A stretch of DNA of 64,000 nt from Neoarius graeffei (taxonomy: Eukaryota > Chordata > Actinopteri > Siluriformes > Ariidae): positions 77,053,149 through 77,117,148 of the forward strand of contig NC_083569.1 in NCBI RefSeq assembly GCF_027579695.1, in the 5' to 3' direction. The notes beneath the pieces are model-generated. The model was not told where the DNA came from, searched no databases, and saw only the letters and a program-made list of their open reading frames with translations. Positions 23,472 to 34,870 of this stretch are shown piece after piece. Numbering within the stretch: position 1 is the first letter of the stretch; each line of letters starts with the position of its first letter. The position numbers and the translations under genes were made by a program.

Positions 23472-23956
23472 GGCATTCCTGGGCTCGAGTGACGGCCGGG
23501 TGAAACTAGGCGTGTGTGTGTGTGTGTGTGTGTGGCTCACTGAGCTGGCTGTGGTGGAGGAGGGCCAGGCGGAGACTTTCCTTCCTTCCTTCCTTCTTTC
23601 TTTTTCTTTCTTTCCTTCTTTCTTTCTTCTCACTCCGGGTTTCTTGGAGAGTGAAGATTCTGGGCGAGTCCCGAACACGGGTCGTGTCCCAAATCACCCC
23701 CTCCTCCTGACACGTGCGCGCTGCGATCGATACCCAAACGCGCTTTGTGCTCCCTACTGAGTGCACTAAAGTGACGAACAGGGAGGTGTTTGGGATTGAG
23801 GCAGAACTTTTGGAAACTGAGGATGGGGATGTGTTTAACCCCTTTTTCTGTTGTGAGAAACTTTCTTTTTCTACAAATGTTTTATTGAACTTCCTTTTAC
23901 ATCTTCTTATGATTTATACACTGTCTGAGATAAGTGTTCCACATTTTGTAACATAG
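23472..23956 (-). promoter_or_regulatory. tnfsf11 5' UTR and proximal upstream region
   Basis: About 485 bp lie between the start codon and the SINE-head array. It contains a (TG)n run at about 23513-23534 and a polypyrimidine tract at about 23579-23632, which is purine-rich on the sense strand. No TATA box or defined start site was identified, so the promoter call is positional. Confidence 0.4.
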
Positions 23957-26900
23957 ACGGTGGTGTAGTGGTTACTGTCGCCTCACTGTAAGAAGGTTCT
24001 GGGTTCGAGTCCAGTGGCGGACGGGACCCTTTCTGTGTGGAGTTTGCATGCTCTTCTACAGTCCAAAGACATGCAGGTTAGGCTAATTGGTGGCGTAGTG
24101 GTTACTGTGGCCTCACAGTAAGAAGGGTGTGGGTTCGAGCCCAGTGGCTGACAGGAGCATTTTTGTGTCGAGTTTGCATGTTCTTCTACAGTCCAAAGAC
24201 ATGCAGGTTAGGCTAATTGGTGGCACGGTGGTGTAGTGGTTAGCACTGTCGCCTCACTGTAAGAAGGTTCTGGGTTCGAGTCCAGTGGCGGACGGGACCC
24301 TTTCTGTGTGGAGTTTGCATGTTCTTCTACAGTCCAAAGACATGCAGGTTAGGCTAATTGGTGGCGTAGTGGTTACTGTGGCCTCACAGTAAGAAGGGTG
24401 TGGGTTCGAGCCCAGTGGCTGACAGGAGCATTTTTGTGTCGAGTTTGCATGTTCTTCTACAGTCCAAAGACATGCAGGTTAGGCTAATTGGTGGCACGGT
24501 GGTGTAGTGGTTAGCACTGTCGCCTCACTGTAAGAAGGTTCTGGGTTCGAGTCCAGTGGCCGACGGGAGCCTTTCTGTGTGGAGTTTGCATGTTCTTCTA
24601 CAGTCCAAAGACATGCAGGTTAGGCTAATTGGTCGCACGGTGGTGTAGTGGTTAGCACTGTTGCCTCACAGTAAGAAGGGTCTGGGTTCAAGTCCAGTGG
24701 CTGACGGGAGCCTTTTTGTGTGGAGTTTGCATGTTCTCCTACAGTCCAAAGACATGCAGGTGAGGCAAGTTGGTGTCACGGTGGTGTAGTGGTTAGCACT
24801 GTCACCTCACAGTAAGAAGGGTCTGGGTTCGAGCCCAGTGGTCGACGGGAGCCTTTCCGTGTGGAGTTTGCATGCTCTTCTACAGTCCAAAGACATGCAG
24901 GTTAGGCTAATTGGTGGCACGGTGGTGTAGTGGTTACTGTCTCCTCACAGCAAGAAGGTTCTGGGTTTGAGCCCAGTGGCCGACGGGAGCCTTTCTGTGT
25001 GGAGTTTGCATGCTCTTCTACACTCCAAAGACATGCACGTTAGGCTAATTGGTGTTACAGTGGTGTAGTGGTTACTGTCACCTCACAGTAAGAAGGGTCT
25101 GGGTTTGAGCCCAGTGGCCAACGGTAGCCTTTTTGTGTGGAGTTTGCATGTTCTCCTACAGTCCAAAGACATGCAGGTTAGGCTAATTGGTGTCACGGTG
25201 GTGTAGTGGTTAGCACTGTCGCCTCACAGCAAGAAGGGTCTGGGTTTGAGCTCAGTGGCCGATGGGAGCCTTTCTGTGTGGAGTTTGCATGCTCTTCTAC
25301 AATCCAAAGACATGCAGGTTAGGCTAATTGGTGGCATGGTGGTGTAGTGGTTACTGTCTCCTCACAGCAAGAAAGTTCTGGGTTCGAGCCCAGTGGCGGA
25401 CGGGAGCCTTTCTGTGTGAAGTTCGCATGTTCTCCTACACTCCAAAGACATGCAGGTTAGGCTAATTGGTGTCACGGTGGTGTAGTGGTTAGCACTGTCG
25501 CCTCACAGCAAGAAGGTTCTGGGTTCGAGCCCAGTGACGGACGGGAGCCTTTCTGTGTGAAGTTCGCATGTTCTCCTACACTCCAAAGACATGCAGGTTA
25601 GGCTAATTGGTGTCACGGTGGTGTAGTGGTTAGCACTGTCGGCTCACAGCAAGAAGGTTCTGGGTTCGAGCCCAGTGGCTGACGGGAGCCTTTCTATGTG
25701 AATTTCGCATGTTCTCGTACACTCCAAAGACATGCAGGTTAGGCTAATTGGTGTCACGGTGGTGTAGTGGTTAGCACTGTCACCTTACAGCAAGAAGGTT
25801 CTGGGTTCGAGCCCAGTGGCGGACGGGAGCTTTTCTGTGTGGAGTTTGCATGTTCTCCTACAGTCCAAAGACATACAGGTTAGGCTAATTGGTGGCACGG
25901 TGGTGTAGTGGTTAGCACTGTCGCCTCACAGTAAGAAGGTTCTGGGTTCGAGCCCAGTGGCTGACGGGAGCCTTTTTGTGTGGACTTTGCATGTTCTCCT
26001 ATAGTCCAAAGACATGCAGGTTAGGCTAATTGGTGTCACGGTGGTGTAGTGGTTAGCACAGTCACCTCACAGCAAGAAGGTTCTGGGTTCGAGCCCAGTG
26101 GCGGACGGGAGCCTTTCTGTGTGAATTTCGCATGTTCTCGTACACTCCAAAGACATGCAGGTTAGGCTAATTGGTATCACGGTGGTGTAGTGGTTAGCAC
26201 TGTCGCCTCACAGCAAGAAGGTTCTGGGTTTGAGCCCCGTGGCCGATGGGAGCTTTTCTGTGTGGAGTTTGCATGTTCTCCTACAGCCCAAAAACATACA
26301 GGTTAGGTTGATTGGTGGCACGGTGGTGTAGTGGTTCGCACTGTTGCTGCACAGTAAGAAGGTTCTGGGTTCGAGTCCAGTGGCTGATGGGAGCCTTTTT
26401 GTGTGGACTTTGCATGTTCTCCTACAGTCCAAAGACATGCAGGTTAGACTAATTGGTGGCACGGTGGTGTAGTGGTTAGCACTGTCGCCTCACAGCAAGA
26501 AGGGTCTGGGTTTGAGCTCAGTGGCTGAAGGGAGCCTTTCTGTTTGGAGTTTGCATGCTCTTCTACAGTCCAAAGACATGCAGGTTAGGCTAATTGGTGT
26601 TACGGTGGTGTAGTGGTTAGCACTGTCGCCACATGGTAAGAAGGTTCTGGGTTTGAGCCCAGTGGCTGATGGGAGCCTTTCTGTGTGGAGTTTGCATGTT
26701 CTCCTACAGTCCAAAGACATGCAGGTTAGACTAATTGGTGGCACGGTGGTGTAGTGGTTGGCACTGTCGCCTCACAGTAAGAAGGTTCTGGGTTTGATTC
26801 CAGTGGCCAATGTGAGCCTTTCTGTATGGAGTTTGTATGCTCTTCTACAGTCCAAAGACATGCAGGTTAGGCTAATTGGTGGCGTAGTGGTTACTGTGGC

Positions 26901-29865
26901 CTCACAGTAAGAAGGGTCTGGGTTCGAGCCCAGTGGCTGACAGGAGCATTTTTGTGTCGAGTTTGCATGTTCTTCTACAGTCCAAAGACATGCAGGTTAG
27001 GCTAATTGGTGGCACGGTGGTGTAGTGGTTAGCACTGTCGCCTCACTGTAAGAAGGTTCTGGGTTCGAGTCCAGTGGCCGACGGGAGCCTTTCTGTGTGG
27101 AGTTTGCATGTTCTTCTACAGTCCAAAGACATGCAGGTTAGGCTAATTGGTGGCACGGTGGTGTAATGGTTAGCACTGTTGCCTCACAGTAAGAAGGGTC
27201 TGGGTTCGAGTCCAGTGGCTGACGGGAGCCTTTTTGTGTGGAGTTTGCATGTTCTCCTACAGTCCAAAGACATGCAGGTGAGGCAAGTTGGTGTCACGGT
27301 GGTGTAGTGGTTAGCACTGTCACCTCACAGTAAGAAGGGTCTGGGTTCGAGCCCAGTGGTCGAGGGGAGCCTTTCTGTGTGGAGTTTGCATGCTCTTCTA
27401 CAGTCCAAAGACATGCAGGTTAGGCTAATTGGTGGCACGGTGGTGTAGTGGTTACTGTCTCCTCACAGCAAGAAGGTTCTGGGTTCGAGCCCAGTGGCCG
27501 ACGGGAGCCTTTCTGTGTGGAGTTTGCATGCTCTTCTACACTCCAAAGACATGCACGTTAGGCTAATTGGTGTTACAGTGGTGTAGTGGTTACTGTCACC
27601 TCACAGTAAGAAGGGTCTGGGTTTGAGCCCAGTGGCCAACGGGAGCCTTTTTGTGTGGAGTTTGCATGCTCTTCTACAGTCCAAAGACATGCAGGTTAGG
27701 CTAATTGGTGGCACGGTGGTGTAGTGGTTACTGTCACCTCACAGCAAGAAAGTTCTGGGTTCAAGCCCAGTGGCCGACGGGAGCCTTTCTGTGTGGAGTT
27801 TGCATGTTCTTCTACAGTCCAAAGACATGCAAGTTAGGCTAATTGGTGTCACGGTGGTGTAGTGGTTAGCACTGTCGCCTCACAGCAAGAAGGTTCTGGG
27901 TTCGAGCCCAGTGGCGGACGGGAGCCTTTCTGTGTGAATTTCGCATGTTCTCGTACACTCCAAAGACATGCAGGTTAGGCTAATTGGTATCACGGTGGTG
28001 TAGTGGTTAGCACTGTCGCCTCACAGCAAGAAGGTTCTGGGTTTGAGCCCCGTGGCCGACGGGAGCTTTTCTGTGTGGAGTTTGCATGTTCTTCTACAGT
28101 CCAAAGACATGCAGGTTAGGCTAATTGGTGTCACGGTGGTGTAGTGGTTAGCACTGTCACCTCACAGTAAGAAGGGTCTGGGTTCGAGCCCAGTGGTCGA
28201 CGGGAGCCTTTCTGTGTGGAGTTTGCATGCTCTTCTACAGTCCAAAGACATGCAGGTTAGGCTAATTGGTGGCACGGTGGTGTAGTGGTTACTGTCTCCT
28301 CACAGCAAGAAGGTTCTGGGTTCGAGCCCAGTGGCCAACGGGAGCCTTTCTGTGTGGAGTTTGCATGCTCTTCTACACTCCAAAGACATGCACGTTAGGC
28401 TAATTGGTGTTACAGTGGTGTAGTGGTTACTGTCACCTCACAGTAAGAAGGGTCTGGGTTTGAGCCCAGTGGCCAACGGGAGCCTTTTTGTGTGGAGTTT
28501 GCATGTTCTCCTACAGTCCAAAGACATGCAGGTTAGGCTAATTGGTGTCACGGTGGTGTAGTGGTTAGCACTGTCGCCTCACAGCAAGAAGGGTCTGGGT
28601 TTGAGCTCAGTGGCCGATGGGAGCCTTTCTGTGTGGAGTTTGCATGCTCTTCTACAGTCCAAAGACATGCAGGTTAGGCTAATTGGTGTCACGGTGGTGT
28701 AGTGGTTAGCACTGTTGCCTCACAGCAAGAAAGTTCTGGGTTCGAGCCCAGTGGCCGACGGGAGCCTTTTTGTGTGGACTTTGCATGTTCTCCTACAGTC
28801 CAAAGGCATGCCGGTTAGACTAAATGGTGTCACGGTGGTGTAGTGGTTAGCACTGTCGCCTCACAGCAAGAAGGTTCTGGGTTCGAGCCCAGTGGCCAAA
28901 GGGAGCCTTTCTGTTAGGAGTTTGCATGCCCTTCTACAGTCCAAAGACATGCAGGTGAGGCTAATTGGTGGCACAGTGGTTACTGTCTCCTCACAGCAAG
29001 AAGGTTCTGGGTTCGAGCCCAGTGGCTGACGGGAGCCTTTTTGTGTGGAGTTTGCATGTTCTCCTACAGTCCAAAGACATGCAGGTTAGACTAATTGTTG
29101 GCATGGTTGTGTAGTGGTTACTGTGGCCTCACAGTAAGAAGGTTCTGGGTTCGATCCCAGTGGCCAATGGGAGCCTTTCTGTGTGGAGTTTGCATGCTCT
29201 TCTACAGTCCAACGACATGCAAGTTAGGCTAATTGGTGGCATAGTGGTTACTGTGGCCTCACAGTAAGAAGGGTCTGGGTTCGAGCCCAGTGGCTGACAG
29301 GAGCATTTTTGTGCGGACTATGCATGTTCTTCTACAGTCCAAAGACATGCGGGTTAGGCTAATTGGTGGCACGGTGGTGTAGTGGGTAGCACTGTCGCCT
29401 CACAGCAAAAAGGTTCCGGGTTCGAGCCCAGTGGCTGACAGGTGCCTTTCTGTGTGGAGTTCGCCTGTTTTCCTACAGTCCAAAGACATGCAGATTAGTC
29501 TAATTGGTGGCACGGTGGTGTAGTGGTTACTACTGTCGCCTCACACTACGAAGGTTCTGGGTTCAAGCCCAGTGGCCAACGGGAGCCTTTTTGTGTGGAG
29601 TTTGCATGCTCTTCTACAGTCCAAAGACATGCAGGTTAGGCTAATTGGTGGCACGGTGGTGTAGTGGTTAGCACTGTCGCTTCATAGCGAGAAGGTTCTG
29701 GGTTCGAGCCCAGTGGCTGACAGGATCCTTTTTGTGTGGACTTTGCATGTTCTTCTACAGTCCAAAGACATGCAGGTTAGGCTAATTGGTGGTGCAGTGG
29801 TTAGCACTGTTGCCTTAAAGTAAGAAGGTTCTGGGTTCGAGCCTAGTGGCCGACGGAAGCCTTTC
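23957..29865 (+). repeat. Tandem array of SINE-head units (about 141 bp, roughly 40 copies)
   Basis: Head-to-tail copies of the tRNA-like head plus first body segment of the local SINE, from GGCACGGTGGTGTAGTGG to GACATGCAGGTTAGGCTAATTGGT. Unit starts at 24493, 24634, 24775 and 24916 are 141 bp apart. A common variant lacks AGC after GTGGTT, giving 138 bp. A shorter one lacks ACGGTGGT. Most units keep an A-box-like TGGTGTAGTGGTTA and a B-box such as GGTTCGAGTCC or GGTTCGAGCCC. The SINE 3' body and tail are absent throughout. The array begins about 485 bp upstream of the tnfsf11 start codon and runs away from the gene. Confidence 0.95.
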
Positions 29866-30335
29866 TTTTTTTTTTAAAATCAATTCATATGCAATACAAT
29901 TACACAAAACAATTATAATACAATTATACAAAAAATTAGAATTCAAATACAACACCGAATTAAAAATTAAGTGAAAAAACAAAATTAACAGTAAAGAATA
30001 ATGTGTATATTTAGATGTCTGTGTGTGTGTGTGTGTGTGTGTATAAGGAGTAGTACTGACTTACTGTTGGACCGGGGAGATGGAGGCTGGATCGCAGAGA
30101 AGGAGGGTTTCAGAGGAAATGAGTATTATTATCTTTATGTAGGTTAATAATAAGAGAAATAAGAATAGGGATAATTTGATTAACTGACTGATTATCCAGA
30201 TTGCCTGGGCACCCAAGTATGGCCACGGTGTCGTCCCGCCCCCGCACAAGATATACCACAATGAGACAGCAGAGGGAAGGCCCTGCGTGTTAACCAGCCC
30301 ACGGCCCATGGCCCAGGGCCCCCAGCACCCCCCAT
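29866..30335. other. Unclassified insert between the short-unit array and longer units
   Basis: About 470 bp unrelated to the array. An AT-rich left part begins with T10 and contains a (TG)n run at about 30019-30042. The GC-richer right part includes CCACGGTGTCGTCCCGCCCC. Open frames through it run into SINE sequence and are not credible. It may be an inserted retroposon, but no target duplication is clear. Confidence 0.45.
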
Positions 30336-31140
30336 TGGGTTTGAGCCCAGTGGACAACGGGAACCTTCCTGTGTGGAGTTTGCATGCTGTGCTACAGTCC
30401 AAAGACGTGCAGGTTAGGCTAATTGGTGGCTCTAAATTGACCGTATGTGTGAATGTGAATGGTTGTTTGTCTCTGTGTCAGCCCTGTGATGATGACGACA
30501 GGAACCTTTCTGTGTGGAGTTTGCATGCTCTGCTGAGGCCAAAGACATGCATGTTAGGCTAATTGGCGGCTCTAAATTGACCGTAGGTGTGAATGTGAAT
30601 GGTTGTTTGTCTCTGTGTCAGCCCTATGATGCTCGCTTCACAGCAAGAAGGTTCTGGGTTCGAGCTCAGTGGCTGACGGGAGCCTTTCTGTGTGGAGTTG
30701 CATGTTCTCCCCGTGCCTGTGTGAGTTTCCTTCACAGTCCAAAGACATGTAGGTTAGGCTCATTGGTGGCTCGAAATTGACCCTAAGTGTGAATGGTTGT
30801 TTGTCTCTGTGTCAGCCTGATGATGATCGCCTCACAGCAAGAAGGTTCTGGGTTTGAGCCCAGTGGCCGACGGAGGCCTTTCTGTGTGGAGTTTGCATGT
30901 TCTCCCCATGTCAGCGTGGGTTTCCTCCACAGTCCAAAGACATGCAGGTTAGACTAATTGGTGCCTCTAAATTGACCATAGGTGTGAATGTAAGTGTGAA
31001 TGGTTGTCTGTGTCTCTGTGTCAGCCCTGTCATGATTTGGTGACTTGTCCAGGGTGTACCCCGCCTCTTGCCCGTAGTCAGCTGGGATAGGCTCCAGCTT
31101 GCCTGCAACCCTGTACAGGATAATGGATAGATGGATGGAT
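30336..31140 (+). repeat. Longer SINE-derived units closing the array, ending in a SINE 3' tail
   Basis: Four partial units of about 170-180 bp each extend past the head segment into the body (GGCTCTAAATTGACCGTA, then GGTTGTTTGTCTCTGTGTCAG) before the head motif restarts. The last unit continues through the complete 3' body (GTCCAGGGTGTACCCCGCC, GGCTCCAGCTTGCCTGC) to a GGAT-repeat tail at 31120-31142. This suggests the array grew from within an ordinary SINE whose 3' end survives here. Confidence 0.8.
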
Positions 31141-31485
31141 GGACTTAATTGGGGTTATATGTCATGAATGTACTGTATTATAGTGGGACTGAGAATTCTA
31201 TATGGTTTACCAAGTTGTGATTGCATAAGTATTCATCCCACACTGCACTGAGACCCCTTAGTTTGGGGGTATTTTTTTATAGTAATATAAGTCATATAGT
31301 TCTGATACTTCTACCAGGAGCAGGTGTGGTTATATTAAAGTCATGTGACACTTTAACTGTATACAGGTGCACTTCTTCATACCATAGCCTGCAAGGGTCG
31401 TAGGGACACCACTGATGACACTCAGTCCATCATTGGTGTGTCTGGGGCATTTTAAACTTGGCAGAGCCCATCCCTTTCCAAGCTT

Positions 31486-31664
31486 GATCAATGGGCAATT
31501 TAGGGTAGCCAGTCAGCCTAACTTTGGATTGTAGGAGAAACTGGAGGAAACCCACACAGACATGGGAGAACATGCAAACTCCACACAGACAGACCCCCGG
31601 GCTCAAACCCAGAACCTTTTTGCTGTGAGGTGACAGCACTAACCACAACACCACCATGCCGCCC
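31486..31664 (-). mobile_element. Degenerate SINE fragment
   Basis: The complementary head lies at the right (CTAACCACAACACCACCATGCCGCCC) and part of the body to the left (CAATTTAGGGTAGCCAGTCAG). It is more diverged than the other copies and lacks the tail half. Confidence 0.75.
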
Positions 31665-31867
31665 ACAGGTGTACGCCATTCAGCTAATATACATACATAA
31701 CGTACTACAAGGGCACTCGGTAGAGTGCATACCTCCGCCAAGCTACATATTATCAACAACAAAACCAAATCACTTGAACCTAGGATAATACTAAAGCTGT
31801 ACACCAAATCTCATCACAATCCATCCATCCCATCCATCCATTATCTGTAACCTCTTTTCCTGTTCTA

Positions 31868-33504
31868 CAACTCCGATTCCAAAAAAGTTGGGACAAAGTA
31901 CAAATTGTAAATAAAAATGGATATGCAATGATGTGGAAGTTTCAAAATTCCATTATTTATTCAGAATAGAACATAGATGACATATCAAATGTTTAAACTG
32001 AGAAAATGTATCATTTAAAGAGAAAAATCAGGTGGTTTTAAATTTCATGACAACAACACATCTCAAAAAAGTTGGGACAAGGCCATGTTTACCACTGTGA
32101 GACATCCCCTTTTCTCTTTACAACAGTCTGTAAACGTCTGGGGACTGAGGAGACAAGTTGCTCAAGTTTAGGGATAAGAATGTTAACCCATTCTTGTCTA
32201 ATGTAGGATTCTAGTTGCTCAACTGTCTTAGGTCTTTTTTGTCGTATCTTCCGTTTTATGATGCGCCAAATGTTTTCTATGGGTGAAAGATCTGGACTGC
32301 AGGCTGGCCAGTTCAGTACCCAGACCCTTCTTCTACGCAGCCATGATGCTGTAATTGATGCAGTGTGTGGTTTGGCATTGTCATGTTGGAAAATGCAAGG
32401 TCTTCCCTGAAAGAGACGTCGTCTGGATGGGAGCATATGTTGCTCTAGAACCTGGATATACCTTTCAGCATTGATGGTGTCTTTCCAGATGTGTAAGCTG
32501 CCCATGCCACACGCACTAATGCAACCCCATACCATCAGAGATGCAGGCTTCTGAACTGAGTGCTGATAACAACTTGGGTCGTCCTTCTCCTCTTTAGTCC
32601 GAATGATACGGCGTCCCTGACTTCCATAAAGAACTTCAAATTTTGATTCGTCTGACCACAGAACAGTTTTCCACTTTGCCACAGTCCATTTTAAATGAGC
32701 CTTGGCCCAGAGAAGACATCTGCGCTTCTGGATCATGTTTAGATATGACTTCTTCTTTGAACTATAGAGTTTTAGCTGGCAACGGCGGATGGCACGGTGA
32801 ATTGTGTTCACAGATAATGATCTCTGGAAATATTCCTGAGCCCATTTTGTGATTTCCAATACAGAAGCATGCCTGTATGTGATGCAGTGCCGTCTAAGGG
32901 CCCGAAGATTAAGGGCACCCAGTATGGTTTTCCGACCTTGACCCTTACACACAGAGATTCTTCCAGATTCTCTGAATCTTTTGATGATATTATGCACTGT
33001 AGAAACACTTTTAGAATCAGAAACACTTTTAACATGATGATATGTTCAAACTCTTTGCAATTTTACACTGTCAAACTCCTTTCTGATATTGCTCCACTAT
33101 TTGTCGGCGCAGAATTAGGGGGATTGGTGATCCTCTTCCCATCTTTACTTCTGAGAGCCGCTGCCACTCCAAGATGCTCTTTTTATACCCAGTCATGTTA
33201 ATGACCTATTGCCAATTGAGCTAATGAGTTGCAATTTGGTCCTCCAGCTGTTCCTTTTTTGTACCTTTAACTTTTCCAGCCTCTTATTGCCCCTGTCCCA
33301 ACTTTTTTGAGAGGTGTTGCTGTCATGAAATTTCAAATGAGCCAATATTTGGCATGAAATTTCAAAATGTCTCGCTTTCGACATTTGATATGTTGTCTAT
33401 GTTCTATTGTGAATACAATATCAGTTTTTGAGATTTGTAAATTATTGCATTCCGTTTTTATTTACAATTTGTACTTTGTCCCAACTTTTTTGGAATCGGA
33501 GTTG
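31868..33504 (-). mobile_element. Tc1/mariner transposon B
   Basis: 1637 bp with inverted ends CAACTCCGATTCCAAAAAAG and complement, duplicated TA on both sides. The terminal repeats extend inward about 100 bp (GTTGGGACAAAGTACAAATT). The same family as the element at 51418-53022, in opposite orientation. Confidence 0.93.
32089..32997 (-). pseudogene. Tc1 transposase, N-terminal part frameshifted
   Basis: A long open frame of 302 codons covers the end of the DNA-binding region ([14 protein letters not shown]-like start, KGQGRKT) and the whole catalytic core: [16 protein letters not shown] and SPIENIW, with 34 residues between the second Asp and the Glu. The C-terminus (RRLQTVVKRKGDVSQW) is intact. 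The first part of the protein is out of frame: an A-run near 33067 is one base short, and a duplicated GTGTTTCT-type segment sits near 33000-33030. Inactive by sequence, but the catalytic domain is well preserved. Confidence 0.9.
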
Positions 33505-34343
33505 TACAGGGTCGCAGGCAAGCTGGAGCCTATCCCAGCTGACTACGGGTGAGAGGCGGGGTACACCCTGGACAAGTCGCCAGGTCATCGCAGGGCTGAC
33601 ACACAGACACACACAACCATTCACATTCACACCTACGGTCAATTTAGAGCCACCAATTAGCCTAACCTGCATGCCTTTGGACTGTGGGGAAAACCGGAGC
33701 ACCCAGAGGAAACCCACACGGACACGGGGAAAACATGCAAACTCCGCACAGAAAGGCCCTCGCTGGCCTTGAACCCAGGACCTTCTTGCTGTGAGGCGAC
33801 AGTGCCCTCGTCACAATCCATTCACTATTTTTGAGTTATGTTGGGAACAGACAAAAAAAAAATCCTGGATCCACATACATATCCGGATTTGCATCAAAAT
33901 CTAACCAATTGTTCCTTGGCCCATGGCTCAACTTTCCTCAAAATTTCAACAAAATCCATTCAGTACTTTTTTGAGTTAGGTTGGGAAGAGACAAACATGC
34001 AAATGTAGGTGAAAACACAACCTTTTCCAACAAAGTTGGCAGAGGTAATAATGTGACTAGGTTAAAGGGGGGGCATACTTATGCAAATTACATTATCACG
34101 TCCCAGATTAATTTTATGAACATCATTAAACTATTGAACATATTGAGCACAACATTAATAATTGGCTTTAATATGGTGTTTTTTATTCTGGATATATATA
34201 TATTTTTAACAAATAAGTTTTCTTAGTTTTATTAAATTTGCCGTTAGATTCAAGCAAAAATTACTTCCACTTGTTTTTAGGTTATTGAACTTTCAATTAG
34301 AAATTAGCAACTTTATATAAGAAACACATTAGTGTGACATATA

Positions 34344-34870
34344 CAGTACTAATCAAAATTTTGTACACCCCTACTCATACATAGTTTTTTCTGTATTTTG
34401 ACTATTTTCTACATTGTAGAACAATACTGAAGATATCAAAACTATGAAATAACATCTGGAACATGTACAGAATTTTGTGGTAAACAAAAAAAGTGTTAAA
34501 AAAAAACAAAAAAGTTTCATATTTTAGATTTTTCAAAGTAGCCAGTGTTTACTTTGACGCTTTGTACACTATTGGCATTATCTTAACCAGCTTCATGAGG
34601 TCGTCACCTGGAATGTTTTTCAATTAAAAGGCGCCTTGTCAAAAGTTAATTAGCGCAATGTGTTTGAGATCAAATAGTAGTAAATAATGACAATACAGTA
34701 AATAGCCCTATTCCACAATTGTAGTAATCCATATTATGTCAAGAACCGCTCAACTAAATAAAGAGAAACGACATCCATCATTACTTTAGGACATGAAACG
34801 AATTTTAATTAATAAAAATAAAGAAAAAACATTGAATTGGAAAGTGTGTCCAAACTTTTGGCTGGTACTG
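34344..34870. mobile_element. Tc1-type MITE, copy 1
   Basis: 527 bp with inverted ends: CAGTACTAATCAAAATTTTG on the left, complementary to CAAACTTTTGGCTGGTACTG on the right. A flanking TA is present on each side. The body is shared in reverse with 49625-50767 (CCAGCTTCATGAGGTCGTCA and its complement). Confidence 0.75.

Larger units (their letters stand above)
31825..33810 (-). mobile_element. SINE split by a Tc1 insertion
   Basis: The 3' tail and end of the SINE are at 31825-31867 and the remainder at 33505-33810. The 11-bp duplication TCACAATCCAT (31814-31824 and 33811-33821) encloses both halves, proving one SINE. It is 5'-truncated within the head: GCGACAGTG is followed by CCCTCG. The Tc1 element interrupts it at a TA in TGTTCTACAGGG. 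Confidence 0.9.
31708..34055. repeat. Older dispersed repeat hosting the SINE and Tc1 B
   Basis: The left piece begins CACTCGGTAGAGTGCATACC with CTCCGCCAAG. The right piece ends with AAAGTTGGCAGAGGTAATAA, so CCGCCAA and TTGGCAGAGG are approximately inverted. The body carries AAATTTCAACAAAATCCATTC motifs. It resembles a repeat common in fish genomes. I cannot assign it to a class. Confidence 0.4.

Noticed and set aside
23472-23678. Longer N-terminus for the TNF ligand in the same frame
   Set aside because: The extension is a low-complexity GA-rich translation (KKEGKKEKERRKEGRK) plus a His/Thr run from the TG microsatellite. The ATG at 23471 gives a normal type II ligand layout.
23957-29865. 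tRNA genes or a CRISPR-like array
   Set aside because: The units have A- and B-box-like motifs but no clear cloverleaf with paired acceptor stem. Spacing is continuous homologous repeat rather than repeat plus unique spacer. This is a eukaryotic SINE satellite.
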